Assembly: GCA_037954235.1 (NCBI GenBank)
Contig: JBBMOA010000019.1
Location: forward strand, 17,299,805 to 17,363,804
Direction of reading: 5' to 3'
DNA: 64,000 bases
DNA from: Aulostomus chinensis
Taxonomy: Eukaryota; Chordata; Actinopteri; Syngnathiformes; Aulostomidae
Below, one piece after another: positions 35,798-47,414 of this stretch (positions are counted from its first letter, which is position 1; every line of letters begins with the position of its first letter). The notes below the pieces were generated by a model. It was not told the origin of the DNA, did not search any database, and saw nothing but the letters and a program-made list of their open reading frames with translations. A program made the translations under genes and the position numbers.

Positions 35798-36879
35798 CTG
35801 TCTTACCATTGACACTCCTTCACATAAACTCTCTGAACACACTGCTTTTTGTTGTGTTGTTGTTTTTTTTTGACATCTTTTTTTTCTGATACTTTTGTTA
35901 GCATGATAGCACACTTTACCCCAGAAAGCCCGCGTAAAGATTTATGTGGCATATTTCAGGGCTGTTGTTAAAAGGTCTGTAAAAGTTAAGTGAACCCACC
36001 GCTCCCTCGGCCAAACTCAAAGACCGTTTGCGGATCAGAGAATGCACTGAGCAAAGGGCGTCATCAACAATCAGTCCTCCGGCTCTCTCTTTTTCACGAG
36101 TGCCAAGATTTCAGAGTTTGAGTAAGGTCGTTTTTAGGGAAACATTAAAAGCTGTAAATAAACGTGTCACTCCCCTGCTGCAACTCAAAATAACAAACTG
36201 TCCTACGGTGAGTTCATGAGTAGGCCATTATGACACGTATCAGCCACGTGTGTATGGGCTTGTAGGTGATTACTAGAGCCTTCTTTGAACTGGAGTATTC
36301 AGAGGGCCAAAGTGGTCCAACTACAGTAGGCTTGGAATACAGGAGGCAATGTTTTAGTTTTGTTTTCACCCTCGAATCACATTTACAAATGCATGGAAAA
36401 ATCTTTTTCGCACCAGACATTTCCTATTGGAAGTAGCAGCTGGAAGTTTTAGAGACAGTTATTTAGAAACCTGAAATCTACAGCCTGACAACAGCCTCTT
36501 GAACCTGCCTGATTTTACTCACTGAAACGTGTTTTGCAGACACTTCATTTTTGCCAATTTTTATCTCAGTCTTGAAATATGGTCCAAGCTGGATCCCATC
36601 CTTTTTGGTCACCCATGTTAACTTCCAGCCTCATTAGACAATTGGTTTTTACATGCTCCTCAGTCATGATGAGGGAGTTCACCATCATCTCTATTTGTAT
36701 CTGTACAACCACCCAAATTATCTGTACCCGCACTCCAGAGGTGGGCGGGGCTCGAACCGGAAGTTGATGCGGCTTCACGTGGAAGTGTGTGCTATCTGCA
36801 AAACTGGTTTCAATAAATCAGTTATGATTATTACTGATTATTTATTCATTCCGATTAACCTTTAAGCTAATGTGTTTTG

Positions 36880-37262
36880 TCCATCCATATATTTTCTTCC
36901 GCTTATCCTGTTAAGGGTCGCGGGGGGGGGGGGGGGGCTGGAGCCTATCCCAGCAGCCTTCAGGTGAGAGGTGGGGTTCACCCTGGACAGGTCACCAGTC
37001 CATCACAGGACCAACACATAGAGACAGACAACCATTCACACTCACAGTCACACCTACAGTCAATTTAGAGTATCAATCAGCCTCGTCCCCTCTTGATGTC
37101 TTTGGACTGTGGGAGGAAGCTGGAGTACCAGAGAGAACCCACACAGGAACAGGGAGAACATGGAGACTCACACAGAAAGATCCTGTGATGGAGCCGGGAC
37201 TGGAACCTGGAACCTTCTTGCTGTGAGGAGACAGTGCTGACCACTGCACCGCCGCACTGCCT
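36880..37262 (-). mobile_element. tRNA-headed SINE, full length
   Basis: Same family and orientation as the copy at 31729. Flanked by imperfect direct repeats GCTAATGTGTTTTG (36866-36879) and GCTAATGTTTTTG (37263-37275). It has a 16-G run at 36922-36937 in the same position as the other copies. Confidence 0.85.
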
Positions 37263-38689
37263 GCTAATGTTTTTGATCAGAAGAATAAATCAGCTATTTG
37301 TAGAACAATCTCTACTGCCACCGACTTGATGCTGACTGCCTCACACCCTCTGACACTCTCACCCTAACCCTCATCCAAGTATCTGGCTAATCCCTAATCT
37401 TAAATATCTCTTTAAAATCTATGACACTTTAATGTGTCACTGGCCAACATGTTTGGGGGGTTTAATATTGGAGGGACCTGACTTCCTTCCCATGGCAGAT
37501 GCAGACTACTGACCTTGTCTGGTTTAGTTTAGGAGGCACCTGCTTGCACTCGTGAAGTTGGATGATTATGGTCTATTCAATGGCATGACAACAATCGGAC
37601 TTTGTGTATCGATAGTTAGACAAAGAATTAGGGTATTTGTGGGAGGGGGTGATTCTATGGCTTGACGTCTAGCCCTGCACCCAGGTTTAACAGAGACACA
37701 AATCCTTCAATGAGCTTTTGAAAGAAAGACCAGGACTCGCCTCAGGCCCATGGCGTTTCCTGTCCATCACAGCGAGTGGATGTGTGTATCCTTGCGGCAT
37801 GAAGTTTGGCTTACAGGCACTTTATACAAGCCATGTGTGTCTTTCCATATTCTTGCATAACTCTGTAGTGACGGGGAAGGTTTTTTTGTTTTTTTTTCCC
37901 TGAAGGACACTGAATGTTTTGACCATGAATGAAACATTGTCCCTGTCAAATTCGCAGACTCGTGATCACCGGACCTCTGGGTCCAGCAGCTATCCAGGCT
38001 CCCTGAGGCCTTGCACCATGGACAGTCTTCTAACTCTTCAGGAGGTGAAGATGCAAGAAAGACCACTTTGTACCACTCGGAAATTAAGCCCACATTCTGG
38101 AGTTGAAGGTGTCTTATGTATCAAAAAAAATTGAGTCTAACTCCAAACCAAGCATTCTTTAGGCAAGCAAAGATTGTTTGGGGCTCTCACATAGAGAGAC
38201 GAACAACATTCCCACTCACATTCACTCCGATGGGATAAATAAAGTCTCCAGTTCACCTGAGGAGCAGGTATTGGGTGTGTGGGAGGGAGTGAACATACAA
38301 ACTCCATACAGAACCTACTCAACAACTGAAAGATCTGAACATTTCAAATAAAGGGCATTAACAACATTGTAAGTAATTAATACAAAAAGACGTACAAAAA
38401 ACAGAGTAAAATAAAAGAATCAAAATACTTCAATGAAAAGAACTGAAAAGGGGAATAGACAAAGCCTCAGAGCAGCAAAATAGTTCCAAATGTAATGGAA
38501 AACAGAAAAGTCCTAAACCGCAAGTTTAGGGTCTTTATTGTAAGAGAACAAAAAACAAAACCATGATGTGCTTTTGGTATCAGATTGACAGAGATCCTAG
38601 AGGACAGAGACGTGAACTTAAATGTCCTTCCGCTGTTTCGTAATGTGCTGCATCGCTAAATGAGATAAACAGAAAAAGAGAAGCAGACA

Positions 38690-38885
38690 TGGGTTTAGAA
38701 GGTTGCCAGTTCAATCCCCAGGGACAGAGGGATAAATGTGGGTGGGGAACATGAAGAAGCAACGCTGGCCCACCTTCATTACCACCAGTGATGGGCCCTT
38801 GTACAAGGCCCTTAACCCTGGCCGCTCTCGTGGAGCTTCTCAGTGGCTCGGGGCACTGCTGCCTGTCAAAGAGACGATGACTCTC
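38690..38885 (+). mobile_element. Possible SINE remnant with tRNA-like B box
   Basis: Contains a B-box-like AGTTCAATCCCC and, further on, TACAAGGCCCTTAACCCTGG and GGGGCACTGCTGCCTG. This is the head-plus-tail layout of fish tRNA SINEs. The A box and the target duplication are not evident. Confidence 0.4.
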
Positions 38886-41800
38886 AGTGGGAAACCTTTG
38901 GATACGTCAAGGTTTAAAAAACTAAATCAGAAATGAAACACAACTTCAAACTTGTTTTTGTAGGATTTTGAATGGGAAATGGAATTTTGAAAAGAATGAA
39001 TAATACATGAATCGTGAATGAAAAGTCAGTACTGTGGCGGTGGGTCCCCTGTGTGGGCCAGATCCCTCCAACACGATTATATAAGGGATATTCTATGATG
39101 ATTGTGATTTTGATTGTATGAGCGGCCCTCGTGCCTGCAGGGGGTAAGAGAAAAGAAGCGTAATATTCACTTTCTCCAGAAATATTTAAGAACCATGAAA
39201 GTAGAAATAAAAAATATACAGCAGCTACTCGCTATAAACATCAATTCCATAGATGCTGTCTGGCACTTAAATAGATTTTACCGTGTTTACAACCTATCTC
39301 ACTTGTATTGCAATCATTTGTATATTGATTTGTATGTTGTCATCCTTTATAGATTGAATTTCATGATTTTATAAGCGTGTTTTAAACACAAAAGAAACGT
39401 AGAACATCTGGTTTTCCTGCTCTGCCTGGAAATAAATTAGTCAAATATATGACGTCTCTGTGGAAATGTAGGAGGGAACCGCGGTGAAAGTAATGAGACG
39501 TGACCAACAAGAATGAACAAGGAACATGTGACATATTGATGTTAGTAGCAATTAAGAGATTAACTGAGCGAGTGTGACAATTGTATTAACATCCACGAGA
39601 ACGGAAAATGTAAGAGGAGGAATTTGGGAAAGTAATAAAAGAAAGGTAACACTGAGGAATGGACAGAAGAAACCCTGCAGGAATAGAATCATCCATCAGA
39701 GGACATCTGGGATCAAGGAGCAGACTGGAGGATATTTGTATTCAGAGATAAAGTAGACAGGCGAAGTGTGTTTTCTCAATAAAAGCAGTAGCACCTGACC
39801 TGTTAGCTTAAAGATGAACCGTCTCAAAACTCATTTCACTTTTTCTGAGACCAGGGGTGTGTGGAGGCTTGCTGTTGTGCATAACTGTGGTTTTCAACAC
39901 CTAAAAGTACTATGAAATGTGTCATTTCCAGTGTGTTTGCTCTGTTTGGAACAACAACAAAAAGGTATGATGGGACAAGTCACAACAGGCCAATCATATT
40001 TTTCAGACAGGGGAGAACAGTAGCGCCCTTGAAATCTTATTGGCCCCCCCCCCCAGTGACGCACCTTGATCTCATAGGTAGTTGACATTTACAGAAACAC
40101 CAACATCCAGAGCCCAACTGCAGGGAACACGCTGCATGGTCAAGTGTGTTTGAAAGCATAATGCTGCCAGTCAGCTAGGCGGCTCCGCAGCTGCTCACGC
40201 CATTTGTCACGAGATTTAGACACTTCTCATACCGCTTTAGCAACATTCATTCACAAAAGCGCCTTGCGACAAAGTTGGCAAATTTGCAAACAAACCGTAG
40301 CCTCTTTCCAGCTCACAGAGTGGTGGGTAACAAGCTGCCAGCGAGAGGTGAAAGTGTCAGGTCTGTGCAGCAGGAGGCAGATCCTCATGCGGGCTGCAGG
40401 TCTGCTGTTTGAGACGGAAGAAGACCTCTAACTTCTTTTTGATTGGTCAGTTAACGTGTGTGTACACGGAGGAGATGACAAAATGACATGGTTATCAAGT
40501 CAGAGTTGAGTCGCATTGGAGGCGGCTTTCATGTGACGGCTCGTTGCGGGTTAGCATGTCATCAAAATGACATCAACTTCATATGAATACAACTTCATCA
40601 AAATACAGAACAACTCATTAATCGCCCATTTACATTTAGGACACCTAGAATCCAACAGTGTGGCCAAACAACCCGCAATAAATACTTTCTTCATTAGGTT
40701 TATAACGTACAGAATTTATTTTTTGGATTTGTTTTGTGTTTAATTGTACTGAATGACACTGAGAAGTATTCTGAATACTATACATGATAATAAAGTCTCT
40801 GGAGCCACCGCTGGAGAGTATTTGCAAATGTGGTAAATGAGGAGGTTTGGTGCGGCCGTAGAGAGAGGGAGAAGGAGAGAATGTAGCCACCAGATAAATG
40901 TTGTTCCCACACTTTCATTACATGACCACACATCAACCAACGCATTGGAATAAATTTAACTTGTGGCCAAAAATTAATCAAATGTGGGAATGTGTGACAG
41001 CTTGTGGCTACTAATTCATCAACCGGATTAAAGGATATAAGTACTTCCTCCTCTACTGTCTCGGAAAACTGCAAGTGAAACTTCGCATTGCTGCACCGAT
41101 TATTATTGCACATATTTAGTGATTTATTCTCCCTCACTTTTTTCTGTTCATTACTCCTCCGACAGCTACGGTGAAAGTGTATATGACGTTTGGTGGTGGT
41201 TTGAGTCCCCGTGGCAACAAAAATCCTCAAAAAGATGTAAACAGAATCCCCTTAGAATCAAAGGGGAGCGCTTAAGAAAAAGGTTAAACCCAGAAAACAT
41301 ATCATTTAAAGTTTAAAAAGGTTATGAAACTCAGAGGATTGTTTTCCCAAAGAATGACTTTCAAGCCTACCACTTTTGATTATGAAATAACAGTTTATGT
41401 TAGATTTTCAGAGAGTTTCCTGTTTTAAAATTGGTGTATATTGTCATTGCCTAAATCATCATCAGAGCCACAAAATTCCCTCTAAAATCATCACTTTTAG
41501 CCAAGGTCATAGGAAAACTCCTCTTGATTGGTAAAATACCTCTCTCTACGCTCAAGTGTCACACATTCCACTCAGAGACCCTCCAAGCATCAGATATCAT
41601 GACCTCAGTCCCATTTACTCCCATGTTAAAATTAACAAGGAACTTCAAGAGGAGACAAAGACAAACTTGCTCTTTTTACAACAAAATTTTCATCATCGTA
41701 GGTCGTACAAGAACACAACTGACATCACGGTGTTAAAGGAGGTCCCCTGGTTGGAACGGTAGCAAAGTTTTGAGGTCAGATGTTACACTTTGAAAGAGAG

Positions 41801-42179
41801 AAGCTACCATTCCAGAGAGACAGGAAAAAGTGGAAGGTCATTATGGTTTTCCAGCTGACAGAAAGAACTGATTTGGAGGGAGTAACCATAGCAACGTAAC
41901 AGCTGCTGCACATATCATTAGTCAAGTCCACTCAGAGGCAGTTCACACTTGACAGTACAGAGTTTACACTTAGGAGGAGTCTCCACAGACTTCTTCCAGA
42001 TTCCAGTTCCCTGGAATATTTTCAACCACATTATATAATATGACAATGTTATTGTGATATGGCAGAGGTGAATCTGACAGCTGTCGCACATGACATAATC
42101 AAGTTCTCATAAAGGCAACTGGCACCTCACAGGACTATCCTAAAATGCCAAGAGCAGCAGCAACCTTGCTGACTGCCAC

Positions 42180-42620
42180 ATTGTAATTATTTTTGAGTGA
42201 TTCTATGCTAGAATTGCTACATAATGGCAAATGGCAAGCTAGCCACTGTCGTTAGCGTGCTAACTTGCCGAAATGTGTAGATTACATTAATCTACAAACT
42301 AGCTGCTGCTTATAGCATACAGAATGGTTCTAACATGTTAGCCTGCTAACATGCTAAATTAGCAAAAGATAAAATTGGCAAGTTTGCTTTTTTTTATAGC
42401 ACTTTTGGATACCAACATGTTAGCATCATGCTAAAATGCCACAATTTATAAATATCAGCAGGCTTGCTGATGTTTTTAGTAATTTAGCATGCTAATAATT
42501 TACCATTATTATTGTGCTAACATGTTCACAGCATGCTAAAATTTAAAAATTAAATTAGAAAATTTAGCAATTAGAAAACTAGCTGAAACTGTTAGCATGT
42601 CTAATTCCAAAACACATGCA
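42180..42620. repeat. GCTAAC/GTTAGC palindrome-rich low-complexity region
   Basis: Repeated TTAGC, GCTAAC, CATGCTAA and TGTTAGC words, for example GTTAGCGTGCTAAC, GTTAGCCTGCTAACATGC and GTTAGCATCATGCTAA. Many form short inverted repeats. This low-complexity pattern is common in teleost intergenic DNA; no gene. Confidence 0.7.
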
Positions 42621-42829
42621 CTGGAGTACACACAGCAAGCTACAGGCACCATTGAAATTTCTTCAAGAATTTTCTAGTTGGAAATAATCACATACCAGAT
42701 ACTGGTTCACAGAGACTGCACCCACTTTATTATCCGTAACATCAATTTTTTGTTATTAAAACAACATTTTTATGTAATATTCCCTTACTATTTTTTATTT
42801 CAGATTTATCACTCATGTGGTACATAGGG

Positions 42830-43279
42830 ATGACTGATTAGAATACATGTTCCTGCTACATAGTGAGGACTGGAACAGGTTTTTAACCAACAGGGTGAGG
42901 AATTTTTTGGGGAAAGTGCAGACATTTTGGACAGTCCTTCAGAGGGAAGGAAGTTTCAAGGTCAAAGAGGGGATAGAATTTGGTTAGGGTCAGATTTTGG
43001 GTCATTTAGTTGTGAGGGACAAACGAAGCCATTGTGTGATGCTGCCGTCCAAGAAGAAAGAGTTTGTGTGTAGATGTGTATACACACACAGACACACGCG
43101 CGCACGTGCATCTTGAACCAAATCTTGGCAAAACACCGTGAGGACATGACTTGTGAGGACTTTTTTTAGCATCTCAGCTTTAAAGGGCTTTTTGTGGGTT
43201 AAGACTAAGTTTTAGCATCAGGGTCAGCCATTCAGTTGTGATGGTTAAGGCTGAGGTAAGGAGCAAGAGAATGTATTAT

Positions 43280-43333
<54 letters not shown>

Positions 43334-43487
43334 CATGTGTGTGCTTGTACAGCTGTCTTTGAAGGGACTGAGTCGATTTGCAAACCATCTCATTGAGGAT
43401 GTTTTGGTTGGTCCGACTGAGACATATTAAATAATTCTTTTGGTGGTTGAGACCTGTTAAGATTAAGGTTAGAATTGAGTTTAGGTT

Positions 43488-43535
<48 letters not shown>

Positions 43536-43560
43536 GTAGGCAAACCAGCACTTGTAGGTC
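42830..43560. repeat. Diverged interspersed repeat with two long (TG)n tracts
   Basis: Recurrent phrases (GTGAGGAC, CATTTTGG, GGGCTTTTTGTGGGTTAAGA, GGTTAAGG) surround (TG)n tracts at 43283-43329 and 43491-43532, so the stretch looks like successive diverged units of one repeat. Minus-strand open frames here are Thr-His dinucleotide artefacts. Confidence 0.55.
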
Positions 43561-45170
43561 AGGCAAAAAAAAAAAGCCCATCTCAATTCCCATACTGTGA
43601 GTCAGGAGTATCCCCATGAAGATTTTTTTTTGTCCCGTTGACCCAGATATTTTATTCCGAAATTGTCCTATCACAACAAGCCTCACACTCCACTGTGCTC
43701 CACTGTGCTCCATGACCCTCCATGTGACAGGAGGAACCTCCAACTACCTCATAAGACTCCACTGATAAAACGGGAGCAGGATTTACAGTAAAGACACTAA
43801 AAATGGTGGTTTTAAAGTGTGTTACTAAAACTCTAGCACCTATTAGTCCCTTTTCACTACAGTCATTAAGGAGCTGTCATAGCAGGATAAACACAGGTGA
43901 GATTAATGATACTAATTATGGCTTCTTTCTATTTAGTGTGTCTCAGGAAGCCAGCGTGTACATACTAGAGCCCTGGAAAACCTCAATGCAGTGGGGCAGT
44001 AATTAATGTTATTAATTACACCTGTGTTTACCCTGCAACGACATATCAACATGGCTGCCTGAGTCTCCCATCTCAGAAACAGGGGTTTAAACAGTTACGG
44101 ATTTAAGTGATAAACCAGATTTGAGGGAATCTGGAGACTTCTAGCTGTCTTTTAATGACACACGTGTCATGTTGCTGTGTGGAATAACAACACAATACTG
44201 CTGCTGGAGATCATACACCTGTCTTTGTGCTTGCGCGGGCCTCACTGTGAGCAATGAACTGATTCAAATGTATCAGATTAGAGAAGTGTCTTTTTCTGAA
44301 CAGATGTCTGAAGAGGAGGCGGGGTGCCTACATCCAGAGAAAGTTAGCAACAGGTGCTTGACAATTGTGTCAAACATTTTGGAAAAAGTGGTCTGCACAT
44401 TGTCCCTGCTCCAAAGGAATTCATTAACAAACAGAAACCTCTCCCTCTTTTTTTTTCTAAACAGACCCAACACTTGGATTAGCGCATGATTTCACAATCA
44501 ACTGCATCTAAAATGATCATAAAATGTAGTCTTGTTGAATTTTCTAAAATGTTTCTAAAAATTACAATTTAAATGCTAAAGCTAAGCTGTAATTCAAATA
44601 CATTTTGTCCAAATGATGTTTGTTTGGTGATTATTTTATCAAAATATACTTTTTTTTGCACAAAACAAGAATGATATATTTGCAATGTCAGAAACTGCAG
44701 ATTTTATTCTATAACTTCATAATAATTCAAAAATCTTTGATTCGTAGGCTACATTTTTGTTATTTCCTCTTCAAACGACCTTATATTGAGTGTGTAGGGT
44801 TAGACACACCCACTGAACGCCTCGCCAGTGGTCATAACCTTCCAGGAAAATCTGGAAGACCCTCAGCAGACTTTGTGTGGAGTAGGGGAGGTGTAAAGCT
44901 TTGATGAAAGCCTGGGACTATCAGACAGGAGACGCATGCAGCTGTGGATCAGGACAGATCATGTTCCACCTGCTGGGACGTCCTGATGCCCCCCACTGCA
45001 GTCCAAGGGACCTGGCTGAACTCAACCCTGCAGCTGTGGCTCTCACCTGGTTTTGGCAAAACATCATTTAAGATTGCTACAGACTTGAAGACAAATTTAA
45101 TTTGTTATAAAACCTTTGGATTTGAAGGAGTTTCAGCTTAATAAAGTCATTTAGCCAAGGTAACTCAAAC

Positions 45171-45243
45171 TCACTGCTACTACTGCTACTGCTACTACTG
45201 CTGCTACTACTACTACTACTACTACTGCTACTACTACTACTAC
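45171..45243. repeat. (CTA/CTG)n trinucleotide repeat
   Basis: About 24 trinucleotides of CTA interspersed with CTG, in intergenic DNA 2 kb before VAV2. Confidence 0.9.
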
Positions 45244-45294
45244 CAATAACTTCAAACCAAGAAATGGTTCATTTCCAGAAAATATTTAAGAAAT

Positions 45295-45673
45295 AATGGC
45301 TGCACGGTGGTGCAGTGGTCAGCACCTCACAGTAATCTCACAGCAAGAAGGTTCCAGGTTCGATCCCCGGCTCCATTATGGGGTCTTTCTGTGTGGAGTC
45401 TCCATGTTCTCCCTGTTCCTGTGTGGGTTCTCTCTGGTACTCCAGCTTCCTCCCACAGTCCAAAGACATCAAGAGGGGATGAGGCTGATTGATACTCTAA
45501 ATTGATTGTAGGTGTGACTGAGAGTGTGAATGGTTGTCTGTCTCTATGTGTTGGCCCTGCAATACACTGGCGACCTGTCCAGGGTGAACCCCGCCTCCTG
45601 CCTGTAGCCACTGGGATAGGCTCCAGCCCCCCTCCCCAACTCTTAATAGGAATAAGCAGAAGAAAATGGATGG
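45295..45673 (+). mobile_element. tRNA-headed SINE, full length, with 11-bp target duplication
   Basis: The clearest copy of the family. A box TGGTGCAGTGG and B box GTTCGATCC fit the RNA polymerase III internal promoter consensus. The 3' end is AGAAAATGGATGG. Perfect direct repeats ATTTAAGAAAT flank it at 45284-45294 and 45674-45684. Same family as the copies at 19279, 31729 and 36880. Confidence 0.9.
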
Positions 45674-46239
45674 ATTTAAGAAATGTTTTGTGGCCAGGAC
45701 CACATGGGAGTATATTTATAGGTTTGGACATAGTGAAAACAAAGCACTCGTATAAATCAATTTAAAAAAGTTCAATAAAAACAATCAAGAAGTGTGTGGA
45801 TGATGATTGGTGGGATTATCAATCAGATCTTTGGGACACTGGGTGGATATTCAGGGATCATGGGATCAGGGATATTGTATTATTTATTTATTCTGGTTTG
45901 TATATAAGTTTGTGGTAATTGTGAAACCGTTTATATTCAGGTTGTAAACACATTTGGGACAGTTGTTTGTAATATTAACAAGAAATACGAGAAACGGATA
46001 AAAGTCATTAATGTATCATTTTGTCATCTATATTTACTTTGTGTTCAGAATAAACGCATTCATTCATGCAACAACTATTTTTTTGCACTGTCCCTTTAAA
46101 CCTCCTCGAGCCAGCAGCCCGTGCAGACTCCTCTTCCTCCACCAGAGGGCGCGTCAGCGAATCTCACCTCATTAATGCCCTCTAAAAACTCTCTCTGTCT
46201 TGGAGTGTGTGTGCGTGTGTGAGCGAGAGACAGAGAGAG

Positions 46240-47210
46240 AGAGTGGAGCCACTTTGCTAAAAGTGTGAACACCGTGGTCAAGTGTTTCATGCGCGCGAGG
46301 TAATCAGCGCGTGCCAGGCGAGCTCGTTCCAACTGCGGGTCAGCAGCGCGAGCGCTTCCTCCTCCTCGTCCTGCAGCAGCGGCAGCAGCTGGGGAGTTCA
46401 ACATCCCAGCGCCCGACCGGGAAAGAGGGAGAGTGAGAGGGAGAGAGAGAGAGGGGACAGACGGAAGGGGAAAGAGGAAGAAATCTCAGAAAAGCAAAGC
46501 GCGAAACAAAGTAACTGCAACTGGATAAATGTAAACACGCATTGTTTTGTTTTGTTTTTTCCCTGGCGATGTTTCCGCTGCATGCTGTGGAAACAGGATG
46601 GTCTCCTCGGTTCCCTAACTATCTTTTTCTTTCTCTTCTGCTCTGGAAACCAGCGGAAGCTCAAGTCCTGAACGCCAGGTTCCGTGTAAATGCCTCGGAA
46701 GGTTCCGGGCGTCGGTTCAACTACTAAACAAGACTTGAACCGTGTTTTTCTCCTACATTGTGTGGCTGGCCGTGTCGCTCGGTTCTCCCGCTGCTGAAAT
46801 GTGAGACTCTGCCGGAGTCGGTACATGACAAACCGCTGCCCCCAGCTGTTATATTTGTAACCTTTCGCTGACACCGTCTGGATTTTGGGAATGCTGGGAA
46901 AACTTTTTAAGAATGAAGAGAAGAAAATTGCCGTAGCGCGTTTCTGGTGACACCGCCGAAGAGAGAGAGCGAGAGAGAGAAAGAGAGAGAGAGACAGAGG
47001 GGGGGGGGGGGTTATTGTGTTCAACCTCGATCATGGTGAGAGGGCAGGGGAGCTGACATGCGACCCACTCTTCTAACCTAAAGTTGTGCTAGAGCCACAT
47101 TGCCCAGCTGACAGTGAGTGAAAGGTCGGGGACCGACTAGTACCCGGAGTAAGCCGTGAACCAGCTCGTGGACTTGGTGTTGTTTGAGGGGAGACCGCTC
47201 CGGAGCCGCT
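46240..47210 (+). promoter_or_regulatory. VAV2 promoter and 5' UTR region
   Basis: GC-richer segment with GA-rich tracts (46424-46455, 46963-46996), CpG-containing stretches (46290-46410), a G run (47001-47011) and no upstream coding sequence in frame. The start of transcription is not determined; the region is inferred from composition and position ahead of the VAV2 start codon. Confidence 0.45.
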
Positions 47211-47414
47211 ATGGAGGAGTGGAGACAATGCGGGCGGTGGTTGATAGACTGCAAGGTCTTGCCCCCAAACCACCGGGTCGTGTGGCCCTCGGCGGCCGTT
47301 TTCGACCTTGCCCAGGCCCTGAGAGACGGGGTGCTCCTGTGCCAGATGTTGCACAACCTCTCGCCGGGATCAGTGGACCTGAAGGAGATCAATTTCAGAC
47401 CCCAGATGTCACAG
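47211..47414 (+). CDS. vav2: VAV2 guanine nucleotide exchange factor, first coding exon (3'-partial)
   Basis: Vav proteins are tyrosine-phosphorylated GEFs for Rho/Rac GTPases acting at the plasma membrane. This exon encodes residues 1-68, the first part of the N-terminal calponin-homology domain (MEEWRQCGRWLIDCKVLPPN, DLAQALRDGVLLCQMLHNL, INFRPQMSQ), and ends at a consensus donor CAG|GTGAGT. The ATG at 47211-47213 is the expected Vav start; the in-frame TTG upstream has no support. Near identity with mammalian VAV2, and position after BRD3 as in human 9q34, make VAV2 the best call over VAV1/VAV3. The next exon (beginning FLCLKN in Vav proteins) was not seen before the window end, so the intron exceeds 16.5 kb. 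Confidence 0.93.

Larger units (their letters stand above)
33451..46100. other. BRD3-VAV2 intergenic region
   Basis: About 12.6 kb without a recognisable gene. Longer open frames (for example 33561-33989) resemble no known family, lack codon-like character and have no splice context. Contents are SINE copies, microsatellites, a degenerate tandem repeat (34,820-35,200), GCTAAC low-complexity DNA (42,180-42,620) and TG-tract-associated repeats (42,830-43,560), listed separately. Confidence 0.6.

Noticed and set aside
47184..47210. Upstream in-frame extension of VAV2 from TTG at 47,184
   Set aside because: Non-ATG start; ATG at 47,211 coincides with the conserved Vav N terminus.
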